Shown: positions 34,235 through 46,476, counted from the first letter of the stretch. The stretch is 64,000 nucleotides of DNA from Phyto melanocephala (GCA_941918925.1 OW799233.1:177041235-177105234); one strand, 5' to 3'. The notes: generated from the letters alone by a model not told the origin. Numbers and translations are program-made.

Positions 34235-36800
34235 GTTTTTTTTTTATTTATTTATTTATTTATTTATTAAAGTCTATGGAATAATCCTTACAGACTAATT
34301 TAAATACAATTTATACAAAACATAATTAAGAAATTACAAATAATTTAACAAAAACAAATATAAATGACATTTTTATATATGAAAATTAAAATATAATAAA
34401 TTTTTAGGTTATTGTATTTAAGTGTAATATAATATCTCTTTTCACGATTTCCAAACTTTTATTAAAATCTATAAATGGATAAAATAAATTGAATATATCA
34501 CAGATTCTGCGAAATGGATCAAAATTAGCATAGTTTGTGCTGTAATATTTTATGCTTAGGATATTATAATTTCTTAATGATCGAAGAGGAATATGTAAAT
34601 TTATTTTGCTAAGAAGAAATTCGGAATGAAGACTACCGTTCATTAATTTTAACAAAAAAGTAACATTTAGCATATGTCTACGACTTTTTAATGTCGGCAA
34701 CTTAATAAGGGCGAGGCGATGTTCGTATGATGGCAACCTTATGTTAGGGTTCCAACGCAAACCGCGAAGACAAAACAACAGAAACTGTTTTTGAACTGAC
34801 TCAATTTTGTTAGAGTATACTTGATATTGAGGGTCCCAAACAACAGATCCATATTCAAGAATTGGTCTAACTAGGGTAGTAAACAATTGCTTTGTTGTAT
34901 ATGGATCGGAAAACTCCTTAGCCCAACGTTTTATGAACCCAAGTACTCCAGTAGCCTTATTGACTGTTAACAATATGTGACTTTTAAAGTCTAATTGTGT
35001 ATCCAAAAGTACGCCAAGATCATTAAAATTATCAACTAAATCTAGAACTATATTATTCATAATATAGCTACCATTTATTCGACTTGATCTTGTAAAAATC
35101 ATATATTTACATTTTTTCGCATTAAGATCCATTAAGTTAATGCTACACCAGGTAGTTAAATTATTAATATCATTCTGCAAAAGAACTTGCTGATCAGAGT
35201 TGTTAAAGGAAATAAATAGTTTTACATCATCTGCATACATTAAAGTTTTTGAGTGTTTAATTGCAGAAGGAAGATCATTTATAAATAGTGTAAATAGGAG
35301 GGGCCCTAGGTGACTACCTTGAGGAACACCTGATATTACATTTATACAGTTTGAATATGAATGACGAAATTTAACAAATTGTGTTCTGCCTTTTAAGTAT
35401 GAACCAAGCCATTTAAGAAGCGATAAACTAAAACCCATCCGATCAAGTTTAAACAGCAAAAGATCATGATTAACTTTATCAAACGCCTTACTAAAATCGT
35501 TATATATAACATCCGATTGCATGCCATTAACAAATCCTTCATTTACCCAAGTTGTCAACTCTAGAAGATTCGTAGCTGTAGAACATGATTTACGAAATCC
35601 ATGTTGTGTTGGAGATAATATAGATGATGCGTGATGCGACAGTGTATCATATATAAGTTTTTCAAATAATTTTGGTATAACACTTAATTTAGCTATGCCT
35701 CTATAATTTGAAATATTAGCTTTAGATCCAGATTTAAACAGTGGAATTATAAACGATTCTTTCCAAATTGAAGGAAAATAACCCGTCTTAAGAGATATAT
35801 TATATATATGAGTCAATGGAATGTATAGTATTTGTGCGCATTGCTTTAAAATACAACTGGGGACGCCGTCTGGGCCAGCAACGTTTGACAATTTTAGCTT
35901 AGATAGGGCGTTTAAGACGGTTTGCTGGCTAATGGATGGTATAGAAAAAGTTGTGGATTCAAGGATTGTGTACGAATATTGATAGTTAAAGGATGACGAA
36001 GAGTAAGTTGATGCAAAAAAGTCAGCAAACATATTACTAATGGACTTATCATCCGAAGATTCTGAATCACCATATTTCATAATCGAAGGATATTCAGCCG
36101 ATCGTCTTTTAGAATTAACGAAATTATAAAATGATTTTGGATCCTTTTTGAAATTATTTCTTATTTTATCTAAATAGTTTTTATAAGCTAATTGATTAGC
36201 AATAGTATATTCAGATCTTGATATTGAGTACTTTGCATAACACAACAACGTTCCATATTTTTTATAACTTTTATACAATTTATTTTTCCTGTTTTTAAGC
36301 CGAGATATAAATTTTGTGTTCCAGGGGGGACCATTAGCTTTAGAAGGAAACACTCTAGGTACAGATGCCAAAAAACATTCATTAAGTATATGGTAAAATG
36401 TCAGTAAACAGCGGTCCAAATCATTTTTACAATTGTTTAGTACACCTATCCAATCAATTTGAGACATTTGACATTGAAGGTTCACGTAATTTGTACGTTT
36501 AAAACAAAATATTTTATTGCGCTGAGATGTGTTTTTCTTTTGGATATGATAGGAGCATAAGCACGATATTTCAATTGTTGGGTGATATATATCCTCAGGG
36601 TAAGAAATTGGGGAATGGCGCAGTACAGAAAAGTCAGATGAATCGTTCACAAATATAAGATCCAACATTCTATCATATGAATTTTTAATCCAGTTGACTT
36701 GAAAAAGACAATTATTAAACAAACTATTAATAAACTCTGCTGATGAATCCGAAGAGCGAGCTGGAACTAAATGATTAGAATCCGGAGCACCAACCAAATA
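34235..36800 (-). mobile_element. 5'-truncated jockey-like non-LTR retrotransposon
   Basis: Read on the reverse strand, it enters inside the endonuclease domain at about 36800, runs through a complete RT frame and about 170 bp of 3' UTR, and ends in a TAAATAAATAAATAAA-type tail at about 34268-34235. A simple-repeat tail plus 5' truncation is the usual outcome of incomplete target-primed reverse transcription. No clear target-site duplication could be picked out by eye. Confidence 0.9.
34404..36797 (-). CDS. Jockey-like ORF2: endonuclease tail plus reverse transcriptase
   Basis: A 797-codon uninterrupted frame; its first codon is TTG, so it is an open frame entering from the truncation, not a natural start. 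Residues 1-80 are the C-terminal end of an AP-type endonuclease (YDRMLDLIFVN at 41-51, YHPTIEI at 71-77). The RT spans about 300-570. It has AGPDGVPS (307-314), NYRGIAKLSVIPKLFEKLI (364-382), YNDFSKAFDKVNH with catalytic Asp 434, SGVPQGSHLGPLLF (489-502) and YADD at 521-524. The C-terminal region has the usual ILEYGSVVWDPQ (647-658). A relative normally has Thr where Asn 433 stands. The lack of stops suggests a young insertion. It would act as the enzyme of element retrotransposition, but the missing endonuclease part leaves this copy non-autonomous. Confidence 0.92.
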   Translation of the reverse strand: MVGAPDSNHLVPARSSDSSAEFINSLFNNCLFQVNWIKNSYDRMLDLIFVNDSSDFSVLRHSPISYPEDIYHPTIEISCLCSYHIQKKNTSQRNKIFCFKRTNYVNLQCQMSQIDWIGVLNNCKNDLDRCLLTFYHILNECFLASVPRVFPSKANGPPWNTKFISRLKNRKNKLYKSYKKYGTLLCYAKYSISRSEYTIANQLAYKNYLDKIRNNFKKDPKSFYNFVNSKRRSAEYPSIMKYGDSESSDDKSISNMFADFFASTYSSSSFNYQYSYTILESTTFSIPSISQQTVLNALSKLKLSNVAGPDGVPSCILKQCAQILYIPLTHIYNISLKTGYFPSIWKESFIIPLFKSGSKANISNYRGIAKLSVIPKLFEKLIYDTLSHHASSILSPTQHGFRKSCSTATNLLELTTWVNEGFVNGMQSDVIYNDFSKAFDKVNHDLLLFKLDRMGFSLSLLKWLGSYLKGRTQFVKFRHSYSNCINVISGVPQGSHLGPLLFTLFINDLPSAIKHSKTLMYADDVKLFISFNNSDQQVLLQNDINNLTTWCSINLMDLNAKKCKYMIFTRSSRINGSYIMNNIVLDLVDNFNDLGVLLDTQLDFKSHILLTVNKATGVLGFIKRWAKEFSDPYTTKQLFTTLVRPILEYGSVVWDPQYQVYSNKIESVQKQFLLFCLRGLRWNPNIRLPSYEHRLALIKLPTLKSRRHMLNVTFLLKLMNGSLHSEFLLSKINLHIPLRSLRNYNILSIKYYSTNYANFDPFRRICDIFNLFYPFIDFNKSLEIVKRDIILHLNTIT

Positions 36801-37791
36801 TTGTTATAGAAACTATAATATGACCATCGTGATCATGTCGTAACCATGGTTTTTCTTTGCGTGTAGGAATCGCTAGATTGGTTTTTTGTAAGAAAATCGA
36901 CCAGTGGTTAAATGTCTAATGCTGGTGCTAGCCAAGGACTTCAGTTAATCATAAATATCTCAGGGTGTTGTTGTCTTTCAATAGGGTTGCTTCGTGGGTA
37001 CTTAAAGTTTGTTAAGATATAGGCTGGAAATTTAAGTACTCGCATATTCCAGATATTACTCTGGGTTTGTTGTTGATTCGCGTTATAATTTACGTTCTTT
37101 TAAAAATGTGTTTATGCCTTATCCGCACGTTGTTTTAATTAAACCACTGGTAGGGTTTTTATCGGGTAAAGCCAGGGCAAGATAGCTAACAAATTAAGGG
37201 TTACTGGTATTGATGATGATTAGTCATGCTTTGAAAATAGACTACGTCATAAATAAGTATTACTTTTTAATGACTTAAGCTTAGCAAGTCTTTTAAAAAC
37301 TTGCAAACATAACATATTTTAATAACTAAAGAGCATCTTTTGAAAAGTGTTCAAATTTATTTTGAAAATCGAGGATATTCTCGAGATTTTTCACAAATAC
37401 TTGCTTATTTAAATAACCACAAAGAAAATTGCGCGTGTTAACAACTCTGGCGAACGCTCTGAATAATTAACTTTCGAATTTCTGGATATTATTCGCTCTC
37501 TAAGAATGTCTCATTGTGTCCCCCGCCAAGGTGTGCAGTGGCTTTGTACTGCTGAATCCGCACAACAGGTATATTTTCAAGAGTTGGGTGTAAGAATTGT
37601 TTTATTATATCCTAGACCTCTCACCATTTCCGATTACAGCATTTTCATCTTCATCTTTGGAAGAAGTAAGGCTCTGTTATATACTTATATTCAGATATAA
37701 TACCACATAATATTGTAAATCTTATTTTGTATTTAATAACGGTAACTAAAATTGTAACAAATATGACTTAAGTGACTTAAGATTTTCATAT
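36801..37791. other. Intergenic DNA, no gene assigned
   Basis: Sequence around 37330-37700 is less AT-skewed, with a 64-codon forward frame (37506-37700). No domain was recognised; it may be old transposon sequence. Confidence 0.4.
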
Positions 37792-37801
37792 AAAAATTTT
37801 A

Positions 37802-37920
37802 GGGTGCGTATTCATAAAAAATATTTTAGGTTTATTGAAGGCTTGTTTGAAAAATTTCTCTTTAACATCTGTCAAATAAGCCTATAATAAACCTAAAATA
37901 TTTTTTATGAAGACGGCCCC
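37802..37920. mobile_element. 119-bp hairpin MITE with 10-bp flanking repeats
   Basis: Two 41-bp arms (37802-37842 and 37880-37920) are imperfect inverted repeats around a 37-bp loop; about 35 of 41 positions match by eye. The shared core is TTCATAAAAAATATTTTAGG. The flanks are identical decamers, AAAAATTTTA, at 37792-37801 and 37921-37930. Duplications of 9-11 bp are usual for Mutator-like transposition, but this one is AT-only and could be partly fortuitous. Confidence 0.8.
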
Positions 37921-38253
37921 AAAAATTTTAGTTTTATTGCATTTCGTTAATTTAATTTAATTTTTGAATTTAAGAAATCCCAGAACCTACAGTTCAACTT
38001 ATTAATACAGCCATTTAAATGAAAATTAGTTTTATTACTTGTAATCAGATTTATACTACTTAATTCCCTGTTCAGACAGATATTTTTAATTGTTTCAATT
38101 AAGTAATGATTAAGCAATTAAAAAAGGTGTTCACACATATTCAATTTATCTTACTCTATTAGCATTTGATAACTGTAAAAATACGATGTATTTATACCGA
38201 ATCAAATAACGCCTTCTCTTCAGTTTTTATTCTCTTCATAAAATATATTTATA

Positions 38254-39050
38254 TCTGTGGTCGCAAGGAAAACAAGGTAACTCCATTTTTTTAAAACACG
38301 AGAAAAACGCATTTAAAGTTTTCGACATATTTCACTAGTTTTTTTTTTAATTCATATTCTAATGTGTGCGCATCAAAAAGAAAACATAATTTTACATCCT
38401 GTTGAACATTTTGGGTTGCAGTAAAAAGCTTTTTACCCGTCAGAAGCGAAAATCAAGGTCAGTTACCTGATTTTTACCTAAAAATGGAGTTACCTGGTTT
38501 TTCCTAAAAATTTCATTGTTTGAATTTATTCTTATATTTTATGGAGTTAAGGCAACTTTTCATCGTCTTATGCAAAAAAACATTATTTACAAATAAAAAA
38601 AATAAATATATATATATTTTTTTTATTTAATTTTAAATTGTTATCAGAAAAAGTAATGAATTGCGTATTGATTTGAAAATCGAAAATTTTTTATTTTTTA
38701 GTTTTTAGTTTGCTGTTAAAAATAAAGGAATTCAGTTAATTTTGTTGTATGTTAATGATACAATTCAAGTTTCGATTATTGTTTACATCAACGATCAATC
38801 TCCTAGTGTTTTTCTTTAAGATATTATGGAGTTACCTGATTTTTTCTTAAAACACATGGAGTTACCTTTTTTTTTTTCCTAAAAACTGGTATTTAAGCGA
38901 TTTTTATCTTGTAGATTTCTCTTAAATGTGATACTTTTTCATAATTTTGATCTGACAGAGTGATGGTAAATCCAAAATTCATCAAATTTTTGGTATTTTT
39001 TAAACTTATTGGAAAAATGGAGTTACCTTGTTTTTCCTTGCGACCACAGA
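38254..39050. mobile_element. TIR element with iterated GGAGTTACCT motifs
   Basis: The ends are inverted repeats of about 38 bp with a one-base length difference: left TCTGTGGTCGCAAGGAAAAC, continuing AAGGTAACTCCATTTT, and its complement at 39013-39050. The interior has no coding frame but repeats (G/C)AGTTACCTGGTTTTTCCTA-like units near 38460, 38490, 38830, 38855 and 39018, with an inverted one near 38273. Flanks are TATA on both sides, so a TA or TATA duplication is possible. Family unknown. Confidence 0.8.
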
Positions 39051-40049
39051 TATATACATATATGTATACTGATATGTATGCATTTGAATTTATTTAAACA
39101 TTTTTTTTTAAATTTTCATCAAACATTTTCCATTTTCTTAATTTTTATATTTTGTATATTTATTTGTTTGACATTAGAAATGCCACCTATAGAATTTTCT
39201 TCTCACTGAACATACTTCTCAAGAGTTGTATTTCGAGTTTTGGACAATAAGTGAAACAATTAAGTATATATTGCTCAATTTAAAAATAATTTTTAGTATG
39301 GTAAATTGAGCTCAATAAGGCCTTTAATTGCGATAATATTATAAATTGACCATTAAGGCGCTTGTGTAAACATAGTATAAAATTGATTTCATTTCTAGTC
39401 AATTGGTGGCACTTAAATGCAAAATTTAAGCAACTAATTATTTATTCATAGGGCGTAATTCTGATATCAAAATGTCGAGGAAATGCTCTTTTGCATTAAC
39501 ATATGTTCATTCTATTATTGGGGTCTTTCGTTTAGTTGTGAATCTGTCTATTATTAACTCACCAGGTGTTATTTATATAACGTGAAAAAAAGTTAATAAA
39601 AAAATTTTAAATTTATAAACGAAAAAGTTAAAACAAGGGTTAAGAGTTGGTGACTTTTGATCCAATCTGTTAGTATCAAGAAGTGTGACAGTTCGTTTGA
39701 CATTAGAGATTTTGGTAAATTAAATTGGGGTTAAAAAAATTCCAGTAACGCCATGGGTTAGATATTTATGTCGGGAAGAGTTGAGTTCTCAGTAGAATGT
39801 TTTGATTATACTTTTATGTATCTTTTTTTGACAGTAAATATTTAGCACTTGAAACATTTTAACCATTTTTGAGATTTTAAACACCAATTTGTGTATGTAT
39901 GTACCAACAAATGTTAACACAACTATTCTTTATTTCGTTTTAATATAAAAGCTAAACAAACAATAGCTTATTTTAATGGGCAACAAATAATCCGCTGAAT
40001 ATATATCGGGCATTTATTATTTAGTACGTATATTCTTGCCTGAAAAATA
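39051..40049. other. Intergenic DNA, no gene seen
   Basis: AT-rich spacer without recognisable coding or repeat structure. Confidence 0.5.
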
Positions 40050-40255
40050 AGTAAAAAAAAATCTTTGGAATACTACACATCAAATACCCATTCAGTTGGA
40101 GGTACGTAGACGTAAATGGCGCTGGATTGGTTATACGCTTACAAAGCCACCTGATGATATTGTGTGACAGAAAGGCCATCAACTGGAATCCTAGGTGCAA
40201 CGACGTATTGCGGGGCCTACTCAAGTTTGGAGAAGACAGCTGGATACCAAAATAT
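40050..40255 (+). pseudogene. RTE-like non-LTR ORF, C-terminal fragment
   Basis: The forward frame reads QLEVRRRKWRWIGYTLTKPP then DDIV, a stop, and QKGHQLES; after a frame change the text resembles RRGRP...TW-type tails. The R(R/K)RWRWIGHTLRkPPDDI pattern is the common C-terminal segment of RTE-related retrotransposon proteins in animal genomes. Only about 200 bp remains. A stop and frameshift show it is dead. Confidence 0.65.
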
Positions 40256-41869
40256 GAATTTCAGAACGCAGCTTGTGCGAAATATAATTTATTGCAAATA
40301 AATAGTCATTTAAGTTTTCTATTTTAAATCTTTGTCATTTAAAAGCTTTTAAACTTAACTTTATCACAAACTTTAAATAAGTGCTTCTGCATAACTATAG
40401 ACGTTTATTGTTTTAATATTTTTAGTGCAGGTTAAATTGCATGTGTGTTTCTTAATCTAATTGTATTCATTTTTATTAAGATGAAACATTAAAGAATGAT
40501 AATACGGAAAAATGCTCTCTTGTTTGTACTTAAATACAAACATATTTATATTAGTAAGAAATTACTTTAATTCGTCATTAAATGTTTTATGAAACGTTTT
40601 ATAAAATGAAACTCTAACCCTTTTGTTACCCGTAAAAACAATAGTTGCACAACTGGTGTTATAGTGAGAAGAGTAAGAGAGAGATTAAATTTAATGAAGC
40701 CGGAAAAAGGTACTTTACAAGCTTCATGACCTGTTAAATTTAAAGAAAAAGGATTTAAAGATTTTAAATGTGTTTGTAACACATGTGTGTAGAGGGGGGT
40801 GTTTTTTTGGAGTGAAACATTAACTGAGAAATTGTGTTTTTTGTGCTGCCATAAAAATTTGAATCAAATATTTAAAATCGTAAATATAATATTCAAACTT
40901 ATCCCTTAAGAAATCTACATACATATTTAAACAATTATATAGATGTTGATGTCAGTGTAGAGACAGAAGTGTGTTTGCGTGCTTGAATATATGCATGCAT
41001 AAGTATGTTGGATTTTATATTTTTATGTTTAATACAACATATAAAGAAATTTGTAACAACAATATTCTCATACTCAAACTTTTGCTTATGTGAGTTTAGG
41101 TTAATGTGAATCTTTGCCGACAAAAAAGTAAAGGAACTCATTTTTAAATTTAAACGAAATTTACACATATGGCCAAACAAGTTGTTTCTCCAAATAATAA
41201 ATGTCTGCATAATCTGTAAGGGCACTCGTTCGTTCATTCGTTCGCTTGTACATACACATACACATTTCCATCTACTTACTCATTCATCTGTAGTCATTCC
41301 TTTGTTAAATAATTTCTTTGTTTGCATTTGTGTGTGAGTGTGTGTACGAATGAATCTCCTTGCTGACGTGGATCGTCTTCCTGCTTTATTGTTGTTGTTG
41401 TTTTTTTTGTTGTAATACGTTACGTTAGATTTTACTTTGCTTTTCTGTACTCGGCTTAACGCTGCGCTTTACTTTTGCCTCAGCATTTTCCATACGGTTG
41501 CTGTTGCCTAATTTAAACATCTGTTGTTTGGCGTTTCTCCATTTTGTTTATTTGCTTCACAAATGTGTTGTCGGAAAGGAAAATGATATTTTAGTTGCTT
41601 TTTAAAAAAAAGCTGTTCTTTTTGCTCTTTTAATGCAGGTTCAGTTGAATGTACAACTCTACACCAAACAAACTAAACTTTAATTCATGGTATTGGGTAG
41701 GTGCGCTAGATAATTCTGGTTTTAATTAATGAGCCCATCTTATGTTTAATATAGCTTCGCAAAATGCTAAATATTTAATTTTCTAGTTTAGTTGCTGTGC
41801 ATATTGGAATAAATTGTAATCAATTGTATAGCTTTTATAAAAAATTTTTAATTATCCGTGTGTTTTCAT
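40256..41869. other. Intergenic DNA, no gene seen
   Basis: No coding evidence. A 100-codon reverse frame at 40935-41237 lies in simple AT/GT-rich sequence and lacks any domain. (GTT)n near 41388-41412. Confidence 0.5.
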
Positions 41870-41874
41870 GGAGG

Positions 41875-42530
41875 TATAGAAATTTAAGATGGCAACCCTT
41901 TTGTGTGTGTCAGATTTGAAGTGATTTTTGTTTAGATTGGTTTGGCGTTTCAACATGAATAAACTGATGATTGAATTGCAAGGTGAATTGGCCCAAAACA
42001 AGATTGCCGTTGATTCCGATTTTTTGTTTGGTGATGAAGCTAACATGACTGCCCCGCCACATTTGAAGTGATGATGATCCTCAAGTGTATATTGAGACAA
42101 CGAGAAAAACTGACTGTTTGCTATGCTTTATGGTTCGAACTTCTTTAAGAACAAGAACAGAACAAGAACAGAATGTTACAGACAATGGTGATCGCTATGG
42201 AATCATGACTGACTTTTTCGCATATTTTCACGTTTCGGACTTGTGAATTATCCTCCGAGATCATGGGAGTTAACGTCGCTAGACTATTTTTATTTAGTCG
42301 CTAGCCTACACCGATAAGTACGAAACGATTAACCACTTAATGGACAGCATTTGGAGAATAACGGCCACAAAAACAAGAAGAAAATTTGACCTCTAAATTA
42401 AACTACGTCCGAGCCTGTTGTGGCGGTCATATGCCAGTTGTCATATTTAAATAATATTGCCAGAAGATTATCTTTCGAATAAAGTAAATTTTACGTCAAT
42501 ATTCAAAATTCATTTTTGTTTTTTTCCATT
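41875..42530 (+). pseudogene. Decayed DD41D element related to 2252-3188
   Basis: The leading part (TTTAGATTGGTTTGGCGTTT then CAACATGAA) parallels 2341-2370 of the first element. Forward frames then give FGDEANM (first Asp block), EKLTVCYALW, VTDNGDRYGIMTDFF and a CGGHMPVVIFK-like C-terminus at about 42415-42450. 3' flanking text also parallels the first element. Multiple indels and stops interrupt it. The CCGGGTG ends have been lost. Confidence 0.65.
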
Positions 42531-43785
42531 TAAAAATTATAAACCTCTACAAAAAAAGACCCTTTATAAAAAGTTGCAAGACCTTAAAGTCATTACAATT
42601 GAGATGGTCATTCTTATGATTTGTGTGCTTAATGTTTAATATGTGAAAAAATGTTCCTAAAGCGTATATCTCATATATTTTTGATATATTTGTATGACCT
42701 CAAGCTTTAGTTACTAGCAGCTGGCCCTTCATTTAAATCCGTTTTATTAATTAAGCAATTTTTAAAAACATTTGCTGTAAAATATTATAAAAAAGAAGTT
42801 ATAACTTTTTCTCTTATCTAATAGAAAAAGTGTTAAAACTATGAATGTACAAAAATACATGTAGATCAACTCTCTTCTACCACAATGTCGAAAACTCTGC
42901 ATACGGTATGAAAAATAAAAATTTCTCTTTGCAAGTTCATTCATATCATATATATTTTTGTTTATGTATGTGTAAATGTATCTGTAAGTAAATACATGCT
43001 TAAGCGTGTGCTTGTTTGTGTGCTTATGTATGTGTTAGTAAAACAAAATAAAGATGAATATTTTATTTGGTAAAATAAATTACATGCTAAACGAGCAACT
43101 CTTACTCATACTAAATATTTAGTACAAGCATTTATTCTACTCTACAATTGTAACACTTTACATTTGTATGTGTATAGAAAAGTATTAAACGTGTGTCCGT
43201 GTGTTTTCCACAATGGGCATGAGTATAAATGAGGTTCTGTGAATGCAATTGTTAAAAAGGAATACCATTTTCAAATGAATACATAGTTTACGCTGGTTCT
43301 TCTTTTATTTTTATTTTCTTTTGTAATTCTAAATATACCGTCTTTACACATGCATTTTTACTAGCGAACACTAAGCATTTCGTATGAATTGCACTAGGGC
43401 GGTTGTGTGTGTTGAGGAGTATGTGTCGAGTATTTTTAACAACAACATCCAAGTCTAGCTTTGCTTAGCTTATGATTGTAGTTGCCGGTAATAAAGTTGA
43501 ATTCGCTCTTCCGGTGCATATCCTAGAGGCGTGTGCCACATTCATATGTTTCTTCTTTTTTTTTTAAATTTAATTTCCGCAGCAAGTTAAAGACTCTATG
43601 CAAAATACATATAAAATAGGGTCTGATTGTCTTTTAATTTTTTTCTGCAAAGTTTGCTTATGTTACACGTAAACAAATATTAATATGGGATTCTTTTAAA
43701 TATAAAACAATTTTTAAAAAATAGTAACAAACTGTAGTTAAAAATTTTTCTCTTTTATTTCCTTTAAATGAATAGGCAAGATATA
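42531..43785. other. Intergenic DNA, no gene seen
   Basis: AT-rich with GT-rich patches around 42965-43035 and no supported coding sequence. Confidence 0.5.
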
Positions 43786-44680
43786 CAGGGTGGGCCAAAA
43801 GTCGCCATGGGCTTAAAAATCGAATAAGTTTTTTGTTTATATTTTTTTTTTCAAATATTAAAATGTACAAAATGCAGAATTTTGTACGTTAATGAAGAAA
43901 AACAATGTCACTTAATTGACCCTCGTTTCAGCTTTGCAATAATGGGCTTATTTTAGAGCATTCTCCATAACATCTTCAAAAATTTGTGGATGTAACTCTC
44001 GAATTTCCGCATCAATGTTGTCCTTGAGTTCTAGGATTGTCTCAGTTTCGTCACATACACTTGATCCTTCAAAGGACCCCTGCTGAAATCACATTTTAGA
44101 TCAATTTTCAATAATAAACCCTAACCGAGCTCCACTCACAGTTATATAAATTTCATTTTAGTTTTTCTAGAAGTAAGGCCCAATGATATTTTCAGATGTA
44201 ATGTCACACCATATTGTACATCTAATGGGGTGCTCTAGGCTATGTTTAATGACTTTTGGTTATTAACAAAGTCTTGCGGTTTTAAATAAACTTAAATATG
44301 AGCCGTAGTGACGTACAAGTCATTCCTAACTAAGCAAAACGCTTTCTGGTAGACGTTTATGGTGTTTCGTTAACACTTAGCGCTACACGTTCATACTTTC
44401 CATAGTGCGAACTGAACGTGGTCTACAGTTTGCGCAAGTTTCTTACGGTGGGTTGTTGGTGGTAACGATAAAATAAGCAACGAATCATTGCTTTAGAGGA
44501 CGAAATTCTAACATAAAATGATATGCTCTTCGCGTTAAATAATTTTATCGTTGATGAAGTAAAACAATTCTATTACTGTGGTTCTTTGTTCGAATGTAAA
44601 TCTCTCTATTATTTACTGAAAAAAAGCCACCAATAAGTTATCAAATTTGTAAGCCCCTTGGTGACTTCTGGTCTATCCTG
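43786..44680 (-). mobile_element. DD41D-derived element, CAGGGTGGGCC family
   Basis: The left end CAGGGTGGGCCAAAAGTCGC follows TA (43784-43785). The right end, inverted, CAGGATAGACCAGAAGTCAC precedes TA (44681-44682). Reverse reading at about 43950-44060 gives ETILELKDNIDAEIRELHPQ followed by IFEDVMENAL, a transposase C-terminal segment. About 44160-44240 gives IWCDITSENIIGPYF. The WFQQD-to-WPPRS catalytic segment between them is deleted. The same family includes 13262-14568 and 6321-6810. Confidence 0.85.
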
Positions 44681-44902
44681 TATGCGTTCTTAAAAGCAAA
44701 AAAGTATATATAAATATATTATGTTATTGAAATATTTTAACTTTGTTCTCCAATGATTAACACTAGTCACCACTTAATACAGGTCTACGTCTAATTTCCT
44801 ATACGTAAAAGAGTTCATTCTAACCGTTGTTAAAATAATGTAAATATTTTTGTACGTTTTATTTTGTTCCAAACAAATCGAGATACAGAACTCAATATTA
44901 TA

Positions 44903-45518
44903 AAATGTGGTTAAATTTTAAGAGCCGATGTTGACTTTGAATAAAACACAAATTATTTGGGAAATTATTGTAATTTCTCTTCATTATGATTATATTGGGT
45001 GGTTCAATTATGTATGGAACAAAATATCGGCCAAATGGCCGCCGCGATTTCGCGGCACACCTCCTTCCAATGGTCCAAATTTTCAATGACAATGTTGATG
45101 TTCAATTGTTGGGCACGATGGTGAGTCAAAGTTAACTGCTCTTTTGCCACACTATCGCGAAAAACAAAAATGTTTTCCGTTCAACGAACTAAGAAGCCAT
45201 TCACAGATGTTTTCATATTTCATACAGACTTCTTTTGCTGAAATTTAAATATTTTTCACAATTCTCCCGATTGTGGACGAATTTAAGCGATAATGTTGAC
45301 TGAAAAAATCATGAAGTGTGCGAAATACATTTTGATATGAAGGCCCGTTTTTATAATAAGCCTGAATAGCTTTAACGCGTTGCTCGATTGTGTATCTTTC
45401 CATGGTTGAAATTGAGTTAGTCTGAAATTGAGAAACGTCAAATAAAATGCAGAATAGAAAACTTGACGTTTAGGTGTGGTTGAGATTCAACATCGGCTGT
45501 TAAAATTTAACCACCCCA
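44903..45518 (-). mobile_element. DD41D MITE of the GGTTAAATTTTAAG family, solo copy
   Basis: Ends are AAATGTGGTTAAATTTTAAG and its near-complement at about 45495-45518. Reverse reading from 45402 gives MERYTIEQRVKAIQAYYKNG, the helix-turn-helix start. It continues about 100 codons, with stops, into unrelated-looking frames. It ends with FGPLEGGVPRNRGGHLADIL near 45010-45070, so the whole DDE catalytic core is deleted. Two further copies sit inside the large repeats at 47571 and 55774. Confidence 0.82.
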
Positions 45519-46476
45519 TCGATTTCCTCCTTCATATATACAAAGTCTATTTTGTCAATAGTTACATTACAATATTCTCATTTTTCCGTGTCTTAAAATA
45601 ATAAGATAAGAAAAAGCTCTTTAAAAATAAAACTGCAGTCTGCAATGTTTTTTAAATCAAATTTTTTATAGAAATAAACGTTACGTCAGAACTCTGTTTA
45701 AAAATTAAGTTTTGTGTAAAATGCAACTTTGAAAAAATCATGCGCATTAGGATATTTTGTTCGAATAAATATACAGTTGCCGTAGGTGGAGTAATTAGTG
45801 CGATTATCTATTAAATGACTTTACAAATAATTGTATTATAATTGCTTTTGTGTGTATTTAGATTTTTAAAGTGTAAAGCGTTGTCGTCGACATATAAATT
45901 GTATGGGCATAAGCATTTTCAGATGTGGCTGTTGTGGCCAATTAATTAAGAGAAGTAGGCGCTTTATGTAGAAGGTTGGAGTAAAATTTTTAATTCCGAC
46001 GCTTAAACTCAATTTTAACAATTTCCAGAGAATCTTATTATATTTAAGAGGATATATCGCACTTACTTCTTATAGAGTCCTACAATCTAACCTTTAGTCT
46101 TGCCTATATAAAAAATATATACATTTAAGGCCAAGCCTTGTGTGGTTAGTGAGCGACAAAGTTGACATGTCGCATTAACTTTTGAATTCAAAATGGACAA
46201 AGTAATAGACGAATAAAAAAATCCTAGAGAAAAATATTTTTATTGTCAATAAAAACTTATGCCTTAAATTCAGTCCTTTTATTCAGGCGTGCCACATTTT
46301 GCTTTAAACCAATAAGATGTACAGCTCCTACTTTTGTATTACAATGTAAAACTCATTTTCTTTTGAGCTGACTATGCCCAATACAAAGTATAAAATATAC
46401 AAAATATTTGTAATATATTACAAAGCTCAACCAAATTCAATACCTCTTGGTTTCTATGCTCGATCTTTGTCATTTT
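45519..46476. other. Intergenic DNA, no gene seen
   Basis: AT-rich spacer; a 68-codon frame starting at 46374 runs into the repeat end and is not coding. Confidence 0.5.

Noticed and set aside
34220..36830. Target-site duplication around the jockey-like element (AACTATTA vs AACTATAA)
   Set aside because: Imperfect, and not positioned exactly at the inferred ends; likely chance in AT-rich DNA.
37330..37700. Possible transposase N-terminus (a frame reading ENRGYSRDFSQILAYLN)
   Set aside because: The reading breaks immediately and no catalytic block follows; too weak to call.
40935..41237. 100-codon reverse frame
   Set aside because: Overlaps GT/CA-rich simple sequence and has no recognisable feature.
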